A DNA stretch of 64,000 nt from Syntrophomonas sp. (GTDB taxonomy: Bacteria > Bacillota > Syntrophomonadia > Syntrophomonadales > Syntrophomonadaceae): NCBI GenBank assembly GCA_016841245.1, contig JAENZN010000012.1, positions 35,572-99,571 of the forward strand. The letters run 5' to 3'. This document shows positions 8,561-17,502 of the stretch, one piece after another. Position 1 is the first letter of the stretch; the number at the start of each line of letters is the position of its first letter. The notes under the pieces were generated by a model. The model made no database searches. It was not told the DNA's origin and saw only the letters and a program-made list of their open reading frames with translations. A program made the translations under genes and the position numbers.

Positions 8561-9715
8561 TTGAATAATAAAGGAAAAGGTTTACTAAAAGGTCTAAACG
8601 TTATATTTTCAACTCTGGGGGTACTTTTCATAGCCGGTTTAATAATTATACTGGCAGTAAATCCAATCGGGCTGGGGACCTTATTCAGTGTAGTAGGGCT
8701 AGTAAACACTCAGTCGTTGTACGATATTAATTCCCGGCAGATGTTTGAAGGGGCCGCGGCCGGCATAGTAGATGCGCTGGATGATCCTTATTCAACTTAC
8801 CTGGATCAACAGACCTGGCAGGAATTAAAGATCAGGTTATCAGCAAAATTCGGTGGAATTGGAGTATATGTATTTCAGGATAACGAGGGGCAGATCAAAA
8901 TTTATTCACCTATTAAGGGAACCCCGGCTTATGAGGCAGGGGTACAGCATGGTGATATCGTTACCAGGATTAATGGGGAAAGCACCATGAATATGACTCA
9001 GGATGATGCAGTAACTCTGATGAGGGGAGACCCCGGAACTCAGCTGGAACTGACCATTTATCGAGAATCAGATAATAAGGAGTATGTATTCAAGATCATT
9101 CGGGAAATAATAAATGTACCTTCCGTAGAAGATGAAATCCTGGATGCCGATAATGGCATCAGCTACATCAGGCTCAGCCAGTTCCATACTCAATCAGCCC
9201 AGGAAATGCTGGAAAGTATTGACCGTCTGGTAAATCAAGAGGTTATGAAAGGACTTATTCTTGATCTTCGTAATAACGGTGGGGGAGAATTTGATGCAGC
9301 TATCGATATAGCCAGTATTTTCCTTAACGAAGGGGATGTGGTGGTAAGTTCTGCTGATGCGCGAGGAAACCAAAAAGTATATAAGGCTTCGTCCGGAAAA
9401 ACCGATGTTCCTTTGGTGGTACTGGTCAACCAGGATAGTGCCAGCGCCTCAGAAATACTGGCTGCAGCGCTGCAGGATAACCATAGAGCACTACTGGTGG
9501 GAGCAACTACCTATGGTAAAGGCCTGGTGCAGACCGTATTCCCTTTACGGGATGGAGGTGCCTTAAAATTAACTACCCAGAGGTATTTTACTCCTAGCGG
9601 TACCGACATCAACGAAATTGGAATTATTCCGGATTATATAGTCGCTGATGATATAGAAAGCAGTGAGGATCTGCAGCTTAAACGGGCTATTGAGGTACTG
9701 AAACAACAGATGTAA
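8561..9715 (+). CDS. C-terminal processing peptidase, S41 family (CtpA/CtpB-like)
   Basis: Membrane-anchored serine protease with an N-terminal helix (about 14–36), a PDZ domain (about 100–175, GGIGVYVFQD…GDIVTRING) and the S41 catalytic domain. The Ser–Lys dyad is visible as QDSASASEILAAAL and TTYGKGLVQ. 384 residues. TTG start behind GGTGGTGAAG. It stands in the position of B. subtilis ctpB, between ftsEX and the minJ-like gene. The natural target is not evident; CtpB cleaves SpoIVFA during sporulation. Confidence 0.93.
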   Translation: MNNKGKGLLKGLNVIFSTLGVLFIAGLIIILAVNPIGLGTLFSVVGLVNTQSLYDINSRQMFEGAAAGIVDALDDPYSTYLDQQTWQELKIRLSAKFGGIGVYVFQDNEGQIKIYSPIKGTPAYEAGVQHGDIVTRINGESTMNMTQDDAVTLMRGDPGTQLELTIYRESDNKEYVFKIIREIINVPSVEDEILDADNGISYIRLSQFHTQSAQEMLESIDRLVNQEVMKGLILDLRNNGGGEFDAAIDIASIFLNEGDVVVSSADARGNQKVYKASSGKTDVPLVVLVNQDSASASEILAAALQDNHRALLVGATTYGKGLVQTVFPLRDGGALKLTTQRYFTPSGTDINEIGIIPDYIVADDIESSEDLQLKRAIEVLKQQM

Positions 9716-9720
9716 ATTAA

Positions 9721-9816
9721 TGGGGTCAGGCACTAACTTACTAACTTATGCGGTTATATCAGGAGTAACGTAATTCACTTACGGTCATAAGGTAGTAAGT
9801 TAGTGCCTGACCCCCA
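9721..9816 (+). repeat. REP-like inverted repeat, copy A
   Basis: The arms begin TGGGGTCAGGCACTAACTTA and end with its complement (TAAGTTAGTGCCTGACCCC, with one extra C). They pair over ~28 bp with few mismatches around a ~40-base centre. The element starts 5 bases after the ctpA-like stop. Copy B after the next gene begins with an identical 30-base stretch in the same orientation. Confidence 0.9.
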
Positions 9817-9841
9817 CTGAACACTCGGGAGGATAAGATAT

Positions 9842-11083
9842 TTGGATCTGCTGATAGAAATATTGTCATTGATGGGGCGGGTTATGCTGGAAACGCTTAC
9901 CTCGCCCCTTTTTATTACCATATATTTACTCCTGTTCACTATAGTTTGCTGGCAGTATAAACGGCTGGAAAATATGAGTGAAAAACTCATAAAAAGCAAC
10001 AACCGGCTTTTTTTGCGCTCTGCCTGCTTATCATCTTTGGTAGGAATTTTCGGTGGTTTGCTGGGAAGTATACTGCTGATTATGGTCGGTATCAATCTGG
10101 AGAACATTGGTTTTGCTTATCTATGGGGCCTGGCATTGCTGTTAATGCTTATAAATCCACGATTTTTATGTTTTGCCTATGCGGCTGGAATTTTATCTTT
10201 AGTAAGCTTGGGGTTTTCTTACCCGGACATCAGTATCCCCCATCTACTGGCTTTGGTAGCCATACTTCATATGATCGAAAGCTTCCTGATTTTGATAAAT
10301 GGTCATAGTTATCCTATTCCGCTGTATGTAAAGAAGAAAAACCAGATCGTAGGTGGCTTTAACCTGCAAAAATTTTGGCCGCTGCCTCTTATGGCTTTGG
10401 TGGGAGTTTCAGGCATTGCCCCGATGGAAGGTCTGGCTATGCCGCATTGGTGGCCTTTGTTGCAGGGTTATTCGGGGATGACTAGCCAGACATTTACGCT
10501 GCTTCCGGTAGTTGCCATACTGGGATATGGAGAAATAACTACTACCAGCACACCAGTGTTGAGGGTGAAGAAATCCTCATTCAATCTTTTTATTTACAGC
10601 CTGATCCTATTGCTTCTGGCCTGGTTATCATGCCGTATGCCAGCGCTAACCATAGCCGCAGCCTTGTTTTCTCCTCTAGGTCATGAGTTCGTTATCTGGT
10701 TGGGAATGCGGGAAGAAAATAACCGTAAACCTTTATATATCAGAAGCCAGGAGGGGGTAAGAGTCCTGAATATTAGACCAGGCAGCCCGGCTCACCATGC
10801 AGGCATAAGCGAGAGAGACATTATTCTCACGGTTAATGGCTTTAAGGCAGACCATTATTCAATGGTAAGAGAATTAGTTCGTACGGCTAGTAATGTTTCC
10901 CTGCGGGTAAGAAGAGAGGGTGAAGAGATGGATATTCGCCTGCCGGGATCATCTTCGGACGATCCCGGTATAATCCCGGTACCCGAGGAACCAGTGGCCA
11001 GATATATCGTAATGCAGGAAGATCGGATATTCAACCTGGTTCGCAAACTCTGGCAAAAAATCGGTAATGGGGTCAGGCACTAA
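9842..11083 (+). CDS. Polytopic membrane protein with C-terminal PDZ domain (MinJ-like)
   Basis: 413 residues, TTG start behind GGGAGGATAAG. About eight hydrophobic segments occupy residues 1–275; a PDZ domain follows at about 290–375 (VRVLNIRPGSPAHHAGISERDIIL). Sequence alone says only PDZ membrane protein, but its place between ctp and uvrB is that of B. subtilis minJ, whose product bridges DivIVA and MinD in division-site selection. A MinJ-like topological role is therefore inferred. Oddity: the last five codons (NGVRH) and the TAA stop are written by repeat copy B, so the original C-terminus was probably replaced or shortened when the repeat arrived. Confidence 0.8.
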   Translation: MDLLIEILSLMGRVMLETLTSPLFITIYLLLFTIVCWQYKRLENMSEKLIKSNNRLFLRSACLSSLVGIFGGLLGSILLIMVGINLENIGFAYLWGLALLLMLINPRFLCFAYAAGILSLVSLGFSYPDISIPHLLALVAILHMIESFLILINGHSYPIPLYVKKKNQIVGGFNLQKFWPLPLMALVGVSGIAPMEGLAMPHWWPLLQGYSGMTSQTFTLLPVVAILGYGEITTTSTPVLRVKKSSFNLFIYSLILLLLAWLSCRMPALTIAAALFSPLGHEFVIWLGMREENNRKPLYIRSQEGVRVLNIRPGSPAHHAGISERDIILTVNGFKADHYSMVRELVRTASNVSLRVRREGEEMDIRLPGSSSDDPGIIPVPEEPVARYIVMQEDRIFNLVRKLWQKIGNGVRH

Positions 11084-11145
11084 CTTACTAACTTATGACC
11101 GTAAGTTAGTAAGTTAGTAAGTTAGTAAGTTAGTGCCTGACCCCA
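11068..11145 (+). repeat. REP-like inverted repeat, copy B, with tandem 8-mers
   Basis: Same left arm as copy A (TGGGGTCAGGCACTAACTTA), same orientation, and the same right end. The centre is shorter and has expanded into tandem copies of an 8-mer (GTTAGTAA, four in a row). The first bases overlap the end of the preceding gene and provide its stop codon. Confidence 0.9.
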
Positions 11146-11223
11146 AAAACTAATCCGCCATAAATTTTATTAACATTCTGTAAATACACTGAATATATTA
11201 GTAAGGAATATACGGGCAGGCAA

Positions 11224-12312
11224 ATGGGGGTTTTATATTTGGGCGGCAAGGGAAAAATCAGGTATGTGTTTACCAGCAGCCATACCGGTAAGGGTTTTTA
11301 TACTTTTATTCCCAGGTTGCTGGAGGGAGTTAAGAGAGTTTATGTTCTTAAGGGTGCACCTGGGTCTGGAAAGTCAACCTTTATAAGATGCCTGGGGGAT
11401 TCTTTTGCGGAACAGGGATATGAAGTAGAGTTCTGGATGTCGGCAGAAGATCCTATGAATCCGGAGGGAGTATATATTATACAAATGGAAACAGCCATAG
11501 TGAATGGGAATCTGCCGATAGCCATTGATCCTAAATATCCCGGCATTACAGGCTCCATTATTAATTTATCCGAATATTTGGATGAATTGAGTATAATTAA
11601 ATATGGGCCGGAAATTATGGAGTTGGTAGATCAGGTTGAAAAGCAGTGCATACAGGTGGGCAGCATTTTGGAGCAGGCTTCTATGATTAAAGAAGAATTG
11701 CTGCAGGTAAGTGATGACGGGTTTAATGAAAATAAACTGCATAAGTTGATCAGCAGGCTGGAAAAGGAAATCCTTAAGGAGCAGCCAGGTGAAAAGCATT
11801 ATTTTGCTACCTCAATTACCCCGGAAGGGATCATCAATTATGTGGATGAGATAAGCAGCCGCTGTAAGATCAGATATCTGTTAAAAGGTGGGTCTGGTGC
11901 TGGAAAAGTAATTGCCGAAATTGCGTTTAGAGCCAGAGAAGCAGGATATTTTGTAGAATATTATCACTGTGGGTTAAATCCGCTCAGAATTATCATGGTA
12001 ATAATTACTCATCTTCAGTTGGCTATCATCGAAACCGATGATATAGAAATATCTACCCGTCCCGGGGATAGAATAACTGACCTGGCTGACTGCCTGGATG
12101 AATTTTATCAGCCGTTAAAGGAGCAGGATCATACCGGGTTCCGACGGCAATATGAAAGTTTGGTCTTAAAAGCTCAGGCTGAGCTGGAAACTTCCTATAG
12201 AGCAATGAAGAGCTTAAAGCGCTTGTATTCAGCAGCCATGAATTTTGAAACCGTGGAAGAAAAAAGGCAGGAGATCCTTAATATAATGACCAGTATCAGT
12301 GAAGAAAAGTAG
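11224..12312 (+). CDS. Two-P-loop ATPase of unknown function (PRK06851-type)
   Basis: 362 residues. The N-terminal NTPase half carries an intact Walker A, GAPGSGKST (44–52). The C-terminal half (from about residue 200) has a second P-loop-like stretch, GGSGAGKVIAE, in which the usual Ser/Thr after Lys is Val, so the second site is probably impaired. A charged, helical middle segment separates the halves. It resembles a family of uncharacterised clostridial ATPases that I know as PRK06851; function is unknown. It is a single gene between repeat B and uvrB with no clear partner. ATG start behind a weak GGGCAGG. Confidence 0.7.
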   Translation: MGVLYLGGKGKIRYVFTSSHTGKGFYTFIPRLLEGVKRVYVLKGAPGSGKSTFIRCLGDSFAEQGYEVEFWMSAEDPMNPEGVYIIQMETAIVNGNLPIAIDPKYPGITGSIINLSEYLDELSIIKYGPEIMELVDQVEKQCIQVGSILEQASMIKEELLQVSDDGFNENKLHKLISRLEKEILKEQPGEKHYFATSITPEGIINYVDEISSRCKIRYLLKGGSGAGKVIAEIAFRAREAGYFVEYYHCGLNPLRIIMVIITHLQLAIIETDDIEISTRPGDRITDLADCLDEFYQPLKEQDHTGFRRQYESLVLKAQAELETSYRAMKSLKRLYSAAMNFETVEEKRQEILNIMTSISEEK

Positions 12313-12427
12313 TTATGCTGGTTTAAATCATAAATGTTAATTTATAGTATTGGGATTTTCCCAATACTTTTGTTATTATTTATGAGAAAGCTGTGGATAT
12401 CAGGTGAATAATTCGGGAGAGATAAAT

Positions 12428-14425
12428 ATGAACAGATTTAAACTGCATTCAGCATATTCTGCTACCGGTGACCAGCCCCAGGCGATTGCCAGTCTGGCCA
12501 GAGGACTAGTTAACGGGAATCGAGACCAGGTTTTATTAGGGGTTACCGGATCGGGAAAAACTTTTACCATGGCTAGAGTTATAGAAGAATTGCAGCGTCC
12601 TGCTCTGGTAATGGCTCCCAATAAAACGCTGGCCGGGCAGCTTTATTCGGAATTCAAACAGTATTTTCCGGAAAATTCAGTGGAATATTTTATCAGTTAC
12701 TATGATTACTATCAGCCCGAGGCTTATGTGCCTCAGACTGATACCTACATAGAAAAAGACTCTTCGATTAATGATGAAATAGACAAGCTCAGACACTCGG
12801 CCACGGCTGCACTCTTGGAACGGAGAGATGTAATAATAGTAGCCAGTGTTTCTTGTATCTATGGCCTGGGGGCTCCCCAGGACTACTATGAATTGGCGGT
12901 TTCACTGCGGCCTCAGATGGCCATAGCGCGGGATGATCTGCTGAGAAATCTGGTCCAGATCCAGTATGAGCGTAATGAGGTGGCTTTTTACCGTGGTACC
13001 TTCAGGGTTAGAGGTGATGTGGTTGAGATATTTCCGGCTTCCAGTGGGGAGAAAGCCATAAGAGTAGAATTTTTTGGTGACGAAATAGAGCGTATGATTG
13101 AATTTAACCCGCTTACCGGTGAAATACTAGGTAAGCGGATGCATGTCATGATATTCCCGGCCTCACATTTCGTAACTACCCGGGATAATATGCTGGCGGC
13201 TGCGGAAGAAATAGAGCAGGAACTGCAGCAGCAGATAGAGTACTTTAAAAGTGCCGGACAGCTTCTGGAGGCTCAGCGCATAGGACAGAGAACCAGCTAT
13301 GATCTGGAAATGATCAAGGAAGTCGGCTATTGTAAGGGCATTGAAAATTATTCGCGCTACATCACTGGAAGGAAAGCCGGAGAACCTCCCTATACCTTGA
13401 TAGACTTTTTCCCTGAAGATTATCTTCTGTTTATGGATGAATCGCACATTGGCGTTCCCCAGGTCAGAGGTATGTATGAAGGAGACCGGGTGCGCAAACA
13501 AAACCTGGTGGATTTTGGATTTCGTCTCCCCTCAGCCCTGGATAACCGGCCGTTAAAGTTTCAAGAGTTTAACAGCAAGATCAAACAGGTGATATACGTC
13601 AGTGCTACTCCGGGAGCTTATGAATTAGAGAGAAGCAGCCATACCGCAGAACAGATTATACGACCTACCGGACTGGTGGACCCGGAAATCGAGGTTAAGC
13701 CAACCGAAAACCAGATCGACGATCTTATGGAAAATATCCGGCAGAAAGTTGCTCGGGGGTTCAGGGTACTGGTCACCACCCTGACCAAGAGGATGGCAGA
13801 AGATCTCTGTGGTTACCTGGCCGATGCAAAAATAAGAGTGAGGTATTTGCATTCCGACATAGATGCCCTGGAAAGATTGGATATTTTGCGGGAACTTCGT
13901 TCCGGGGTATTTGATGTTCTGATAGGGATTAACCTGCTGCGAGAGGGACTGGATTTACCGGAGGTAGCCCTGGTGGCCATATTGGACGCTGACAAAGAGG
14001 GTTTTTTAAGATCAGAACGATCGCTGATACAGACTATCGGTCGAGCTGCGCGTAATGTAGAAGGAAAAGTAATAATGTATGCCGACCGGATTACACCATC
14101 CATGAAGCAGGCTATAGACGAGACTGACCGCAGGCGAAATAAGCAGATAGAATATAACCGGGTACATAATATAACTCCAGAAAGCATAACAAAGGCAGTT
14201 TATCAGGCCATCGAGGCCACTATTGCTGAGGAACCGGGGGAATATGAAATCAGTAATTTTACTGCCATGAAGAGTGAAGAACGGCTTAGATTGGCAGCAG
14301 AGATGCAGCGAGAAATGATCAGTGCGGCTGAAAAACTTGATTTTGAAAGGGCGGCAGAACTCAGGGACATGATAAAACAGCTGCAGGACCCACCCAAAAA
14401 GGGTAAGAAAAAGAAAAGACGATAA
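12428..14425 (+). CDS. uvrB: Excinuclease ABC subunit B
   Basis: DNA-damage verification helicase of nucleotide excision repair; receives the lesion from UvrA and recruits UvrC. The frame opens at 12404, but ATG 12428, behind GGGAGAG, gives the usual N-terminus ([20 protein letters not shown]). 665 residues. Walker [10 protein letters not shown], the beta-hairpin [12 protein letters not shown], helicase motifs ([17 protein letters not shown]) and the C-terminal UVR domain ([13 protein letters not shown]) are all present. uvrA and uvrC follow, each separated by a repeat element. Confidence 0.97.
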   Translation: MNRFKLHSAYSATGDQPQAIASLARGLVNGNRDQVLLGVTGSGKTFTMARVIEELQRPALVMAPNKTLAGQLYSEFKQYFPENSVEYFISYYDYYQPEAYVPQTDTYIEKDSSINDEIDKLRHSATAALLERRDVIIVASVSCIYGLGAPQDYYELAVSLRPQMAIARDDLLRNLVQIQYERNEVAFYRGTFRVRGDVVEIFPASSGEKAIRVEFFGDEIERMIEFNPLTGEILGKRMHVMIFPASHFVTTRDNMLAAAEEIEQELQQQIEYFKSAGQLLEAQRIGQRTSYDLEMIKEVGYCKGIENYSRYITGRKAGEPPYTLIDFFPEDYLLFMDESHIGVPQVRGMYEGDRVRKQNLVDFGFRLPSALDNRPLKFQEFNSKIKQVIYVSATPGAYELERSSHTAEQIIRPTGLVDPEIEVKPTENQIDDLMENIRQKVARGFRVLVTTLTKRMAEDLCGYLADAKIRVRYLHSDIDALERLDILRELRSGVFDVLIGINLLREGLDLPEVALVAILDADKEGFLRSERSLIQTIGRAARNVEGKVIMYADRITPSMKQAIDETDRRRNKQIEYNRVHNITPESITKAVYQAIEATIAEEPGEYEISNFTAMKSEERLRLAAEMQREMISAAEKLDFERAAELRDMIKQLQDPPKKGKKKKRR

Positions 14426-14429
14426 TTGC

Positions 14430-14513
14430 TTGTCAAAGGGGATGGTGCTCTTTGACAATAATGCTATGATGATAAAAATAATGTTGTCAAAAAAGAGCCG
14501 TCCCTTTGACAAC
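14430..14513 (+). repeat. REP-like inverted repeat between uvrB and uvrA
   Basis: Begins 4 bases after the uvrB stop. Right arm, read in reverse complement: TTGTCAAA, core GGGACGGCTCT, then TTTTGACAA. The arm is itself a small palindrome around the core. The left arm is an imperfect copy (core GGGGATGGTGCTC). The core matches the arms of the element after uvrA, while the flanking words differ. Confidence 0.88.
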
Positions 14514-14534
14514 ATTAAATGGGAGAGATTATAA

Positions 14535-17375
14535 GTGAAAGATTATATCTATGTTAAAGGGGCTCGGGAACATAATTTGCAAAATATCGATGTCACCATC
14601 CCCCGGGACAAACTGGTGGTATTTACCGGAGTATCCGGGTCCGGCAAGTCCAGTCTGGCTTTTGATACCATTTACAGTGAAGGCCAGCGGCGCTATGTGG
14701 AATCGCTTTCTACTTATGCCCGACAATTTCTGGGCCAGATGGACAAACCAGATGTCGATTATATAGAAGGATTATCCCCTTCGATATCTATAGACCAAAA
14801 ATCAACATCCAATAATCCTCGTTCCACGGTGGGTACAGTAACCGAAATATATGATTATCTGCGTCTGATGTATGCTCGGGTGGGAAAACCGCACTGCCCT
14901 AATTGCGGTATACCTATCGAAAGACAGACGGTAGACCAGGTGGTGGATAGTTTATTGCAGCTGGAAGAAAAAAGCAGGATCAAGCTGCTAGCGCCCGTGA
15001 TTAAAAGTCAGAAAGGTGAACACCGAAAAGTTTTGCAAAACCTCTTCCGGGAAGGCTTTATCAGGGTGATGGTAGATGGTTACGAGTATACCTCGGATGA
15101 GGAGATAAACCTGGAAAAAAACAAGAAACATGATATCAGCGCAGTTATCGATCGTCTGGTTATAAAGGACGGAATACGCAGCCGGCTGGCGGAGTCACTG
15201 GAACTGGCCTTTGAACTGGGAGAAGGCACCGCAGTAGTCAAACTTATAAAAGATGACAGTAGTGAAGAGGAGATGGTCTACAGTCAGGATTTTGCTTGTA
15301 CCCGCTGCGGTTTCAGCCTGCCCGAGTTAAGTCCCCGCATGTTCTCGTTTAACAGTCCATTTGGTGCCTGTCCTGAATGTGATGGTCTGGGAGAAAAAAG
15401 AGAAATAGATCCTGACCTGGTGCTAAATCAGGAAAAAAGCCTGCAGGATGGAGCAATAGTACCCTGGTCCAATAATTTTTACACCTATTATAATCAGATC
15501 CTGGCCGCCATGGCTGAGCGGCAGAAGATACCTATGGACCTGCCCTTAAAGGAGGTAAGTAAAAAGCAGCTTAATATCATTCTTTATGGAAATGGTGATG
15601 AACGATTCAAAATAAATTATGTTAACTCCTATGGAGAGCAACACTCCTTTCGCTCCAGTTATGAAGGGGTAATAAATAATCTCAAGCGCCGTTATCAGGA
15701 GACGAAATCCGATGCTTCCCGGGAAGAAATTGAAAAATATATGACTGCCAGCCTCTGTCCGCAGTGTAAAGGGAAGAGGTTAAAAAGGGAGATGCTATGG
15801 GTTCTTATAGGGGATAAATCTATAAATGATATTACTTCCATGTCTGTAAATCAGGCAGCTGAGTTTTTTGAGAATCTACATTTAAACGAAAAAGATACCC
15901 TTATTGCCCGCCAGGTTATTAAAGAGATTCAATCTCGGTTGAACTTTCTTATTGACGTGGGTTTGGATTATCTGACTTTGGATAGAGCTGCCGGCAGTCT
16001 TTCCGGTGGAGAAGCCCAGCGGATACGTCTGGCCACTCAGGTAGGTTCCAGTCTGGTAGGGGTACTCTATGTCCTGGATGAACCAAGTATTGGTTTGCAT
16101 CCCCGGGACAATGATCGTCTCCTGGCTACTTTAAAACGACTGCGAGATATCGGAAATACTGTTATAGTAGTAGAACATGATGAGGATACTATACTGAATG
16201 CCGATTATATCATAGATATTGGCCCTTTTGCCGGTATACATGGCGGCCGAGTAGTTGCTCACGGCAGTGTAAAAGATATTATGCTGGCAGAAGAATCCCT
16301 TACCGCCCAGTACTTATCAGGTCGGAGAATAATTGAAACCCCGGTCAGCCGGAGAGCCGGCAACCATAAATCGCTGCGCATATTAGGGGCTGAACAGCAC
16401 AATTTAAAAAATATCGATGTGGATATCCCCCTGGGGCAACTGGTGCTGGTGACCGGGGTATCTGGTTCCGGCAAGAGTACCCTGGTGCAGGAAATACTGT
16501 ATCCGGCCCTGATGAGCAGACTTTCGCGCCAGCAGACCCGAGCCTCACTACGATATCGTCCTGGTCAGCATCGGGCGATAGAAGGAATCGAGGCTATTGA
16601 CCGGGTAATCAATATCGACCAGTCACCGATTGGCCGTACTCCACGTTCCAACCCGGCTACTTATACCGGAGCTTTCGATGGCATCAGGGAGCTGTTTTCA
16701 AATGTCCCCGAGTCCCGGGTAAGAGGATATAAGCCGGGTCGTTTCAGCTTTAATGTTCGGGGAGGACGCTGTGAAGCATGTTCAGGAGATGGGATAATAA
16801 AAATTGAAATGCACTTCCTGCCTGATGTATATGTTCCCTGCGAAGTATGCAAGGGAAAGAGATATAATCGTGAGACCCTGGAAATCAAATATAAAGGTAA
16901 GACCATCGCAGATGTACTGGATATGACTGTTGATGAAGCAGTAGACTTCTTTGAAAATATAAACAAAGTATATCGCAAACTGAAAGTATTACAGGATGTA
17001 GGGTTGGGCTATATTCAACTGGGACAGCCTGCTCCCAGTCTTTCCGGAGGTGAGGCCCAAAGGGTCAAGTTAGCCACGGAACTTTCCAAAAGGCCAACCG
17101 GGAAAACCCTGTATATATTAGATGAACCGACTACCGGACTGCATAAAGAAGATGTGAGACACCTGCTGGGGGTCTTGAACCGATTGGTAGACACCGGTAA
17201 TACAGTTCTGGTTATTGAACATAATCTGGATGTGATAAAATCAGCTGATTATATTATTGACCTGGGGCCCGAAGGCGGGGACCAGGGAGGACAAATTGTA
17301 ACACAGGGTTCTCCAGAACAAGTTGCCGAAGTCCCTGAATCTTATACCGGGAAATATCTCCGAGAAGCATTGTAA
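14535..17375 (+). CDS. uvrA: Excinuclease ABC subunit A
   Basis: Damage-sensing ATPase of excision repair. 946 residues with two ABC ATPase modules: first Walker [13 protein letters not shown] near 32–43 and signature [10 protein letters not shown]; second Walker [12 protein letters not shown] near 646 and [10 protein letters not shown]. Zinc-binding CPNCG…, CPECDG… and CEACSGDG…CEVCKGK motifs are present. GTG start behind GGGAGAG. Its stop codon lies inside the left arm of the following repeat. Confidence 0.97.
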   Translation: MKDYIYVKGAREHNLQNIDVTIPRDKLVVFTGVSGSGKSSLAFDTIYSEGQRRYVESLSTYARQFLGQMDKPDVDYIEGLSPSISIDQKSTSNNPRSTVGTVTEIYDYLRLMYARVGKPHCPNCGIPIERQTVDQVVDSLLQLEEKSRIKLLAPVIKSQKGEHRKVLQNLFREGFIRVMVDGYEYTSDEEINLEKNKKHDISAVIDRLVIKDGIRSRLAESLELAFELGEGTAVVKLIKDDSSEEEMVYSQDFACTRCGFSLPELSPRMFSFNSPFGACPECDGLGEKREIDPDLVLNQEKSLQDGAIVPWSNNFYTYYNQILAAMAERQKIPMDLPLKEVSKKQLNIILYGNGDERFKINYVNSYGEQHSFRSSYEGVINNLKRRYQETKSDASREEIEKYMTASLCPQCKGKRLKREMLWVLIGDKSINDITSMSVNQAAEFFENLHLNEKDTLIARQVIKEIQSRLNFLIDVGLDYLTLDRAAGSLSGGEAQRIRLATQVGSSLVGVLYVLDEPSIGLHPRDNDRLLATLKRLRDIGNTVIVVEHDEDTILNADYIIDIGPFAGIHGGRVVAHGSVKDIMLAEESLTAQYLSGRRIIETPVSRRAGNHKSLRILGAEQHNLKNIDVDIPLGQLVLVTGVSGSGKSTLVQEILYPALMSRLSRQQTRASLRYRPGQHRAIEGIEAIDRVINIDQSPIGRTPRSNPATYTGAFDGIRELFSNVPESRVRGYKPGRFSFNVRGGRCEACSGDGIIKIEMHFLPDVYVPCEVCKGKRYNRETLEIKYKGKTIADVLDMTVDEAVDFFENINKVYRKLKVLQDVGLGYIQLGQPAPSLSGGEAQRVKLATELSKRPTGKTLYILDEPTTGLHKEDVRHLLGVLNRLVDTGNTVLVIEHNLDVIKSADYIIDLGPEGGDQGGQIVTQGSPEQVAEVPESYTGKYLREAL

Positions 17376-17488
17376 CAAGGGGACGGTTCTGTTGTTACAT
17401 ATAAAATTTGTTTAGGCAGTAGGATACGCTTGCAATAACAGTAGGTTGTAAACGATGGGTGTAACAACAGAACCGTCCCCTTGTTACA
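17371..17488 (+). repeat. REP-like element with perfect 29-bp inverted arms between uvrA and uvrC
   Basis: Left arm 17371–17399 and right arm 17460–17488 are exact reverse complements. Each arm is TGTAACAA + core GGGGACGGTTCTG + TTGTTACA, so every arm is also a palindrome by its ends. The left arm supplies the uvrA stop (TAA 17373–17375). The right arm ends directly at the AAGGAGGG ribosome site of uvrC. The 60-base centre has no evident gene. Confidence 0.95.
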
Positions 17489-17502
17489 AGGAGGGATGAT
17501 TG

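Noticed and set aside
11101..11145. Short tandem repeats as a CRISPR array
   Set aside because: The 8-mers are directly joined with no spacers, within an inverted repeat.
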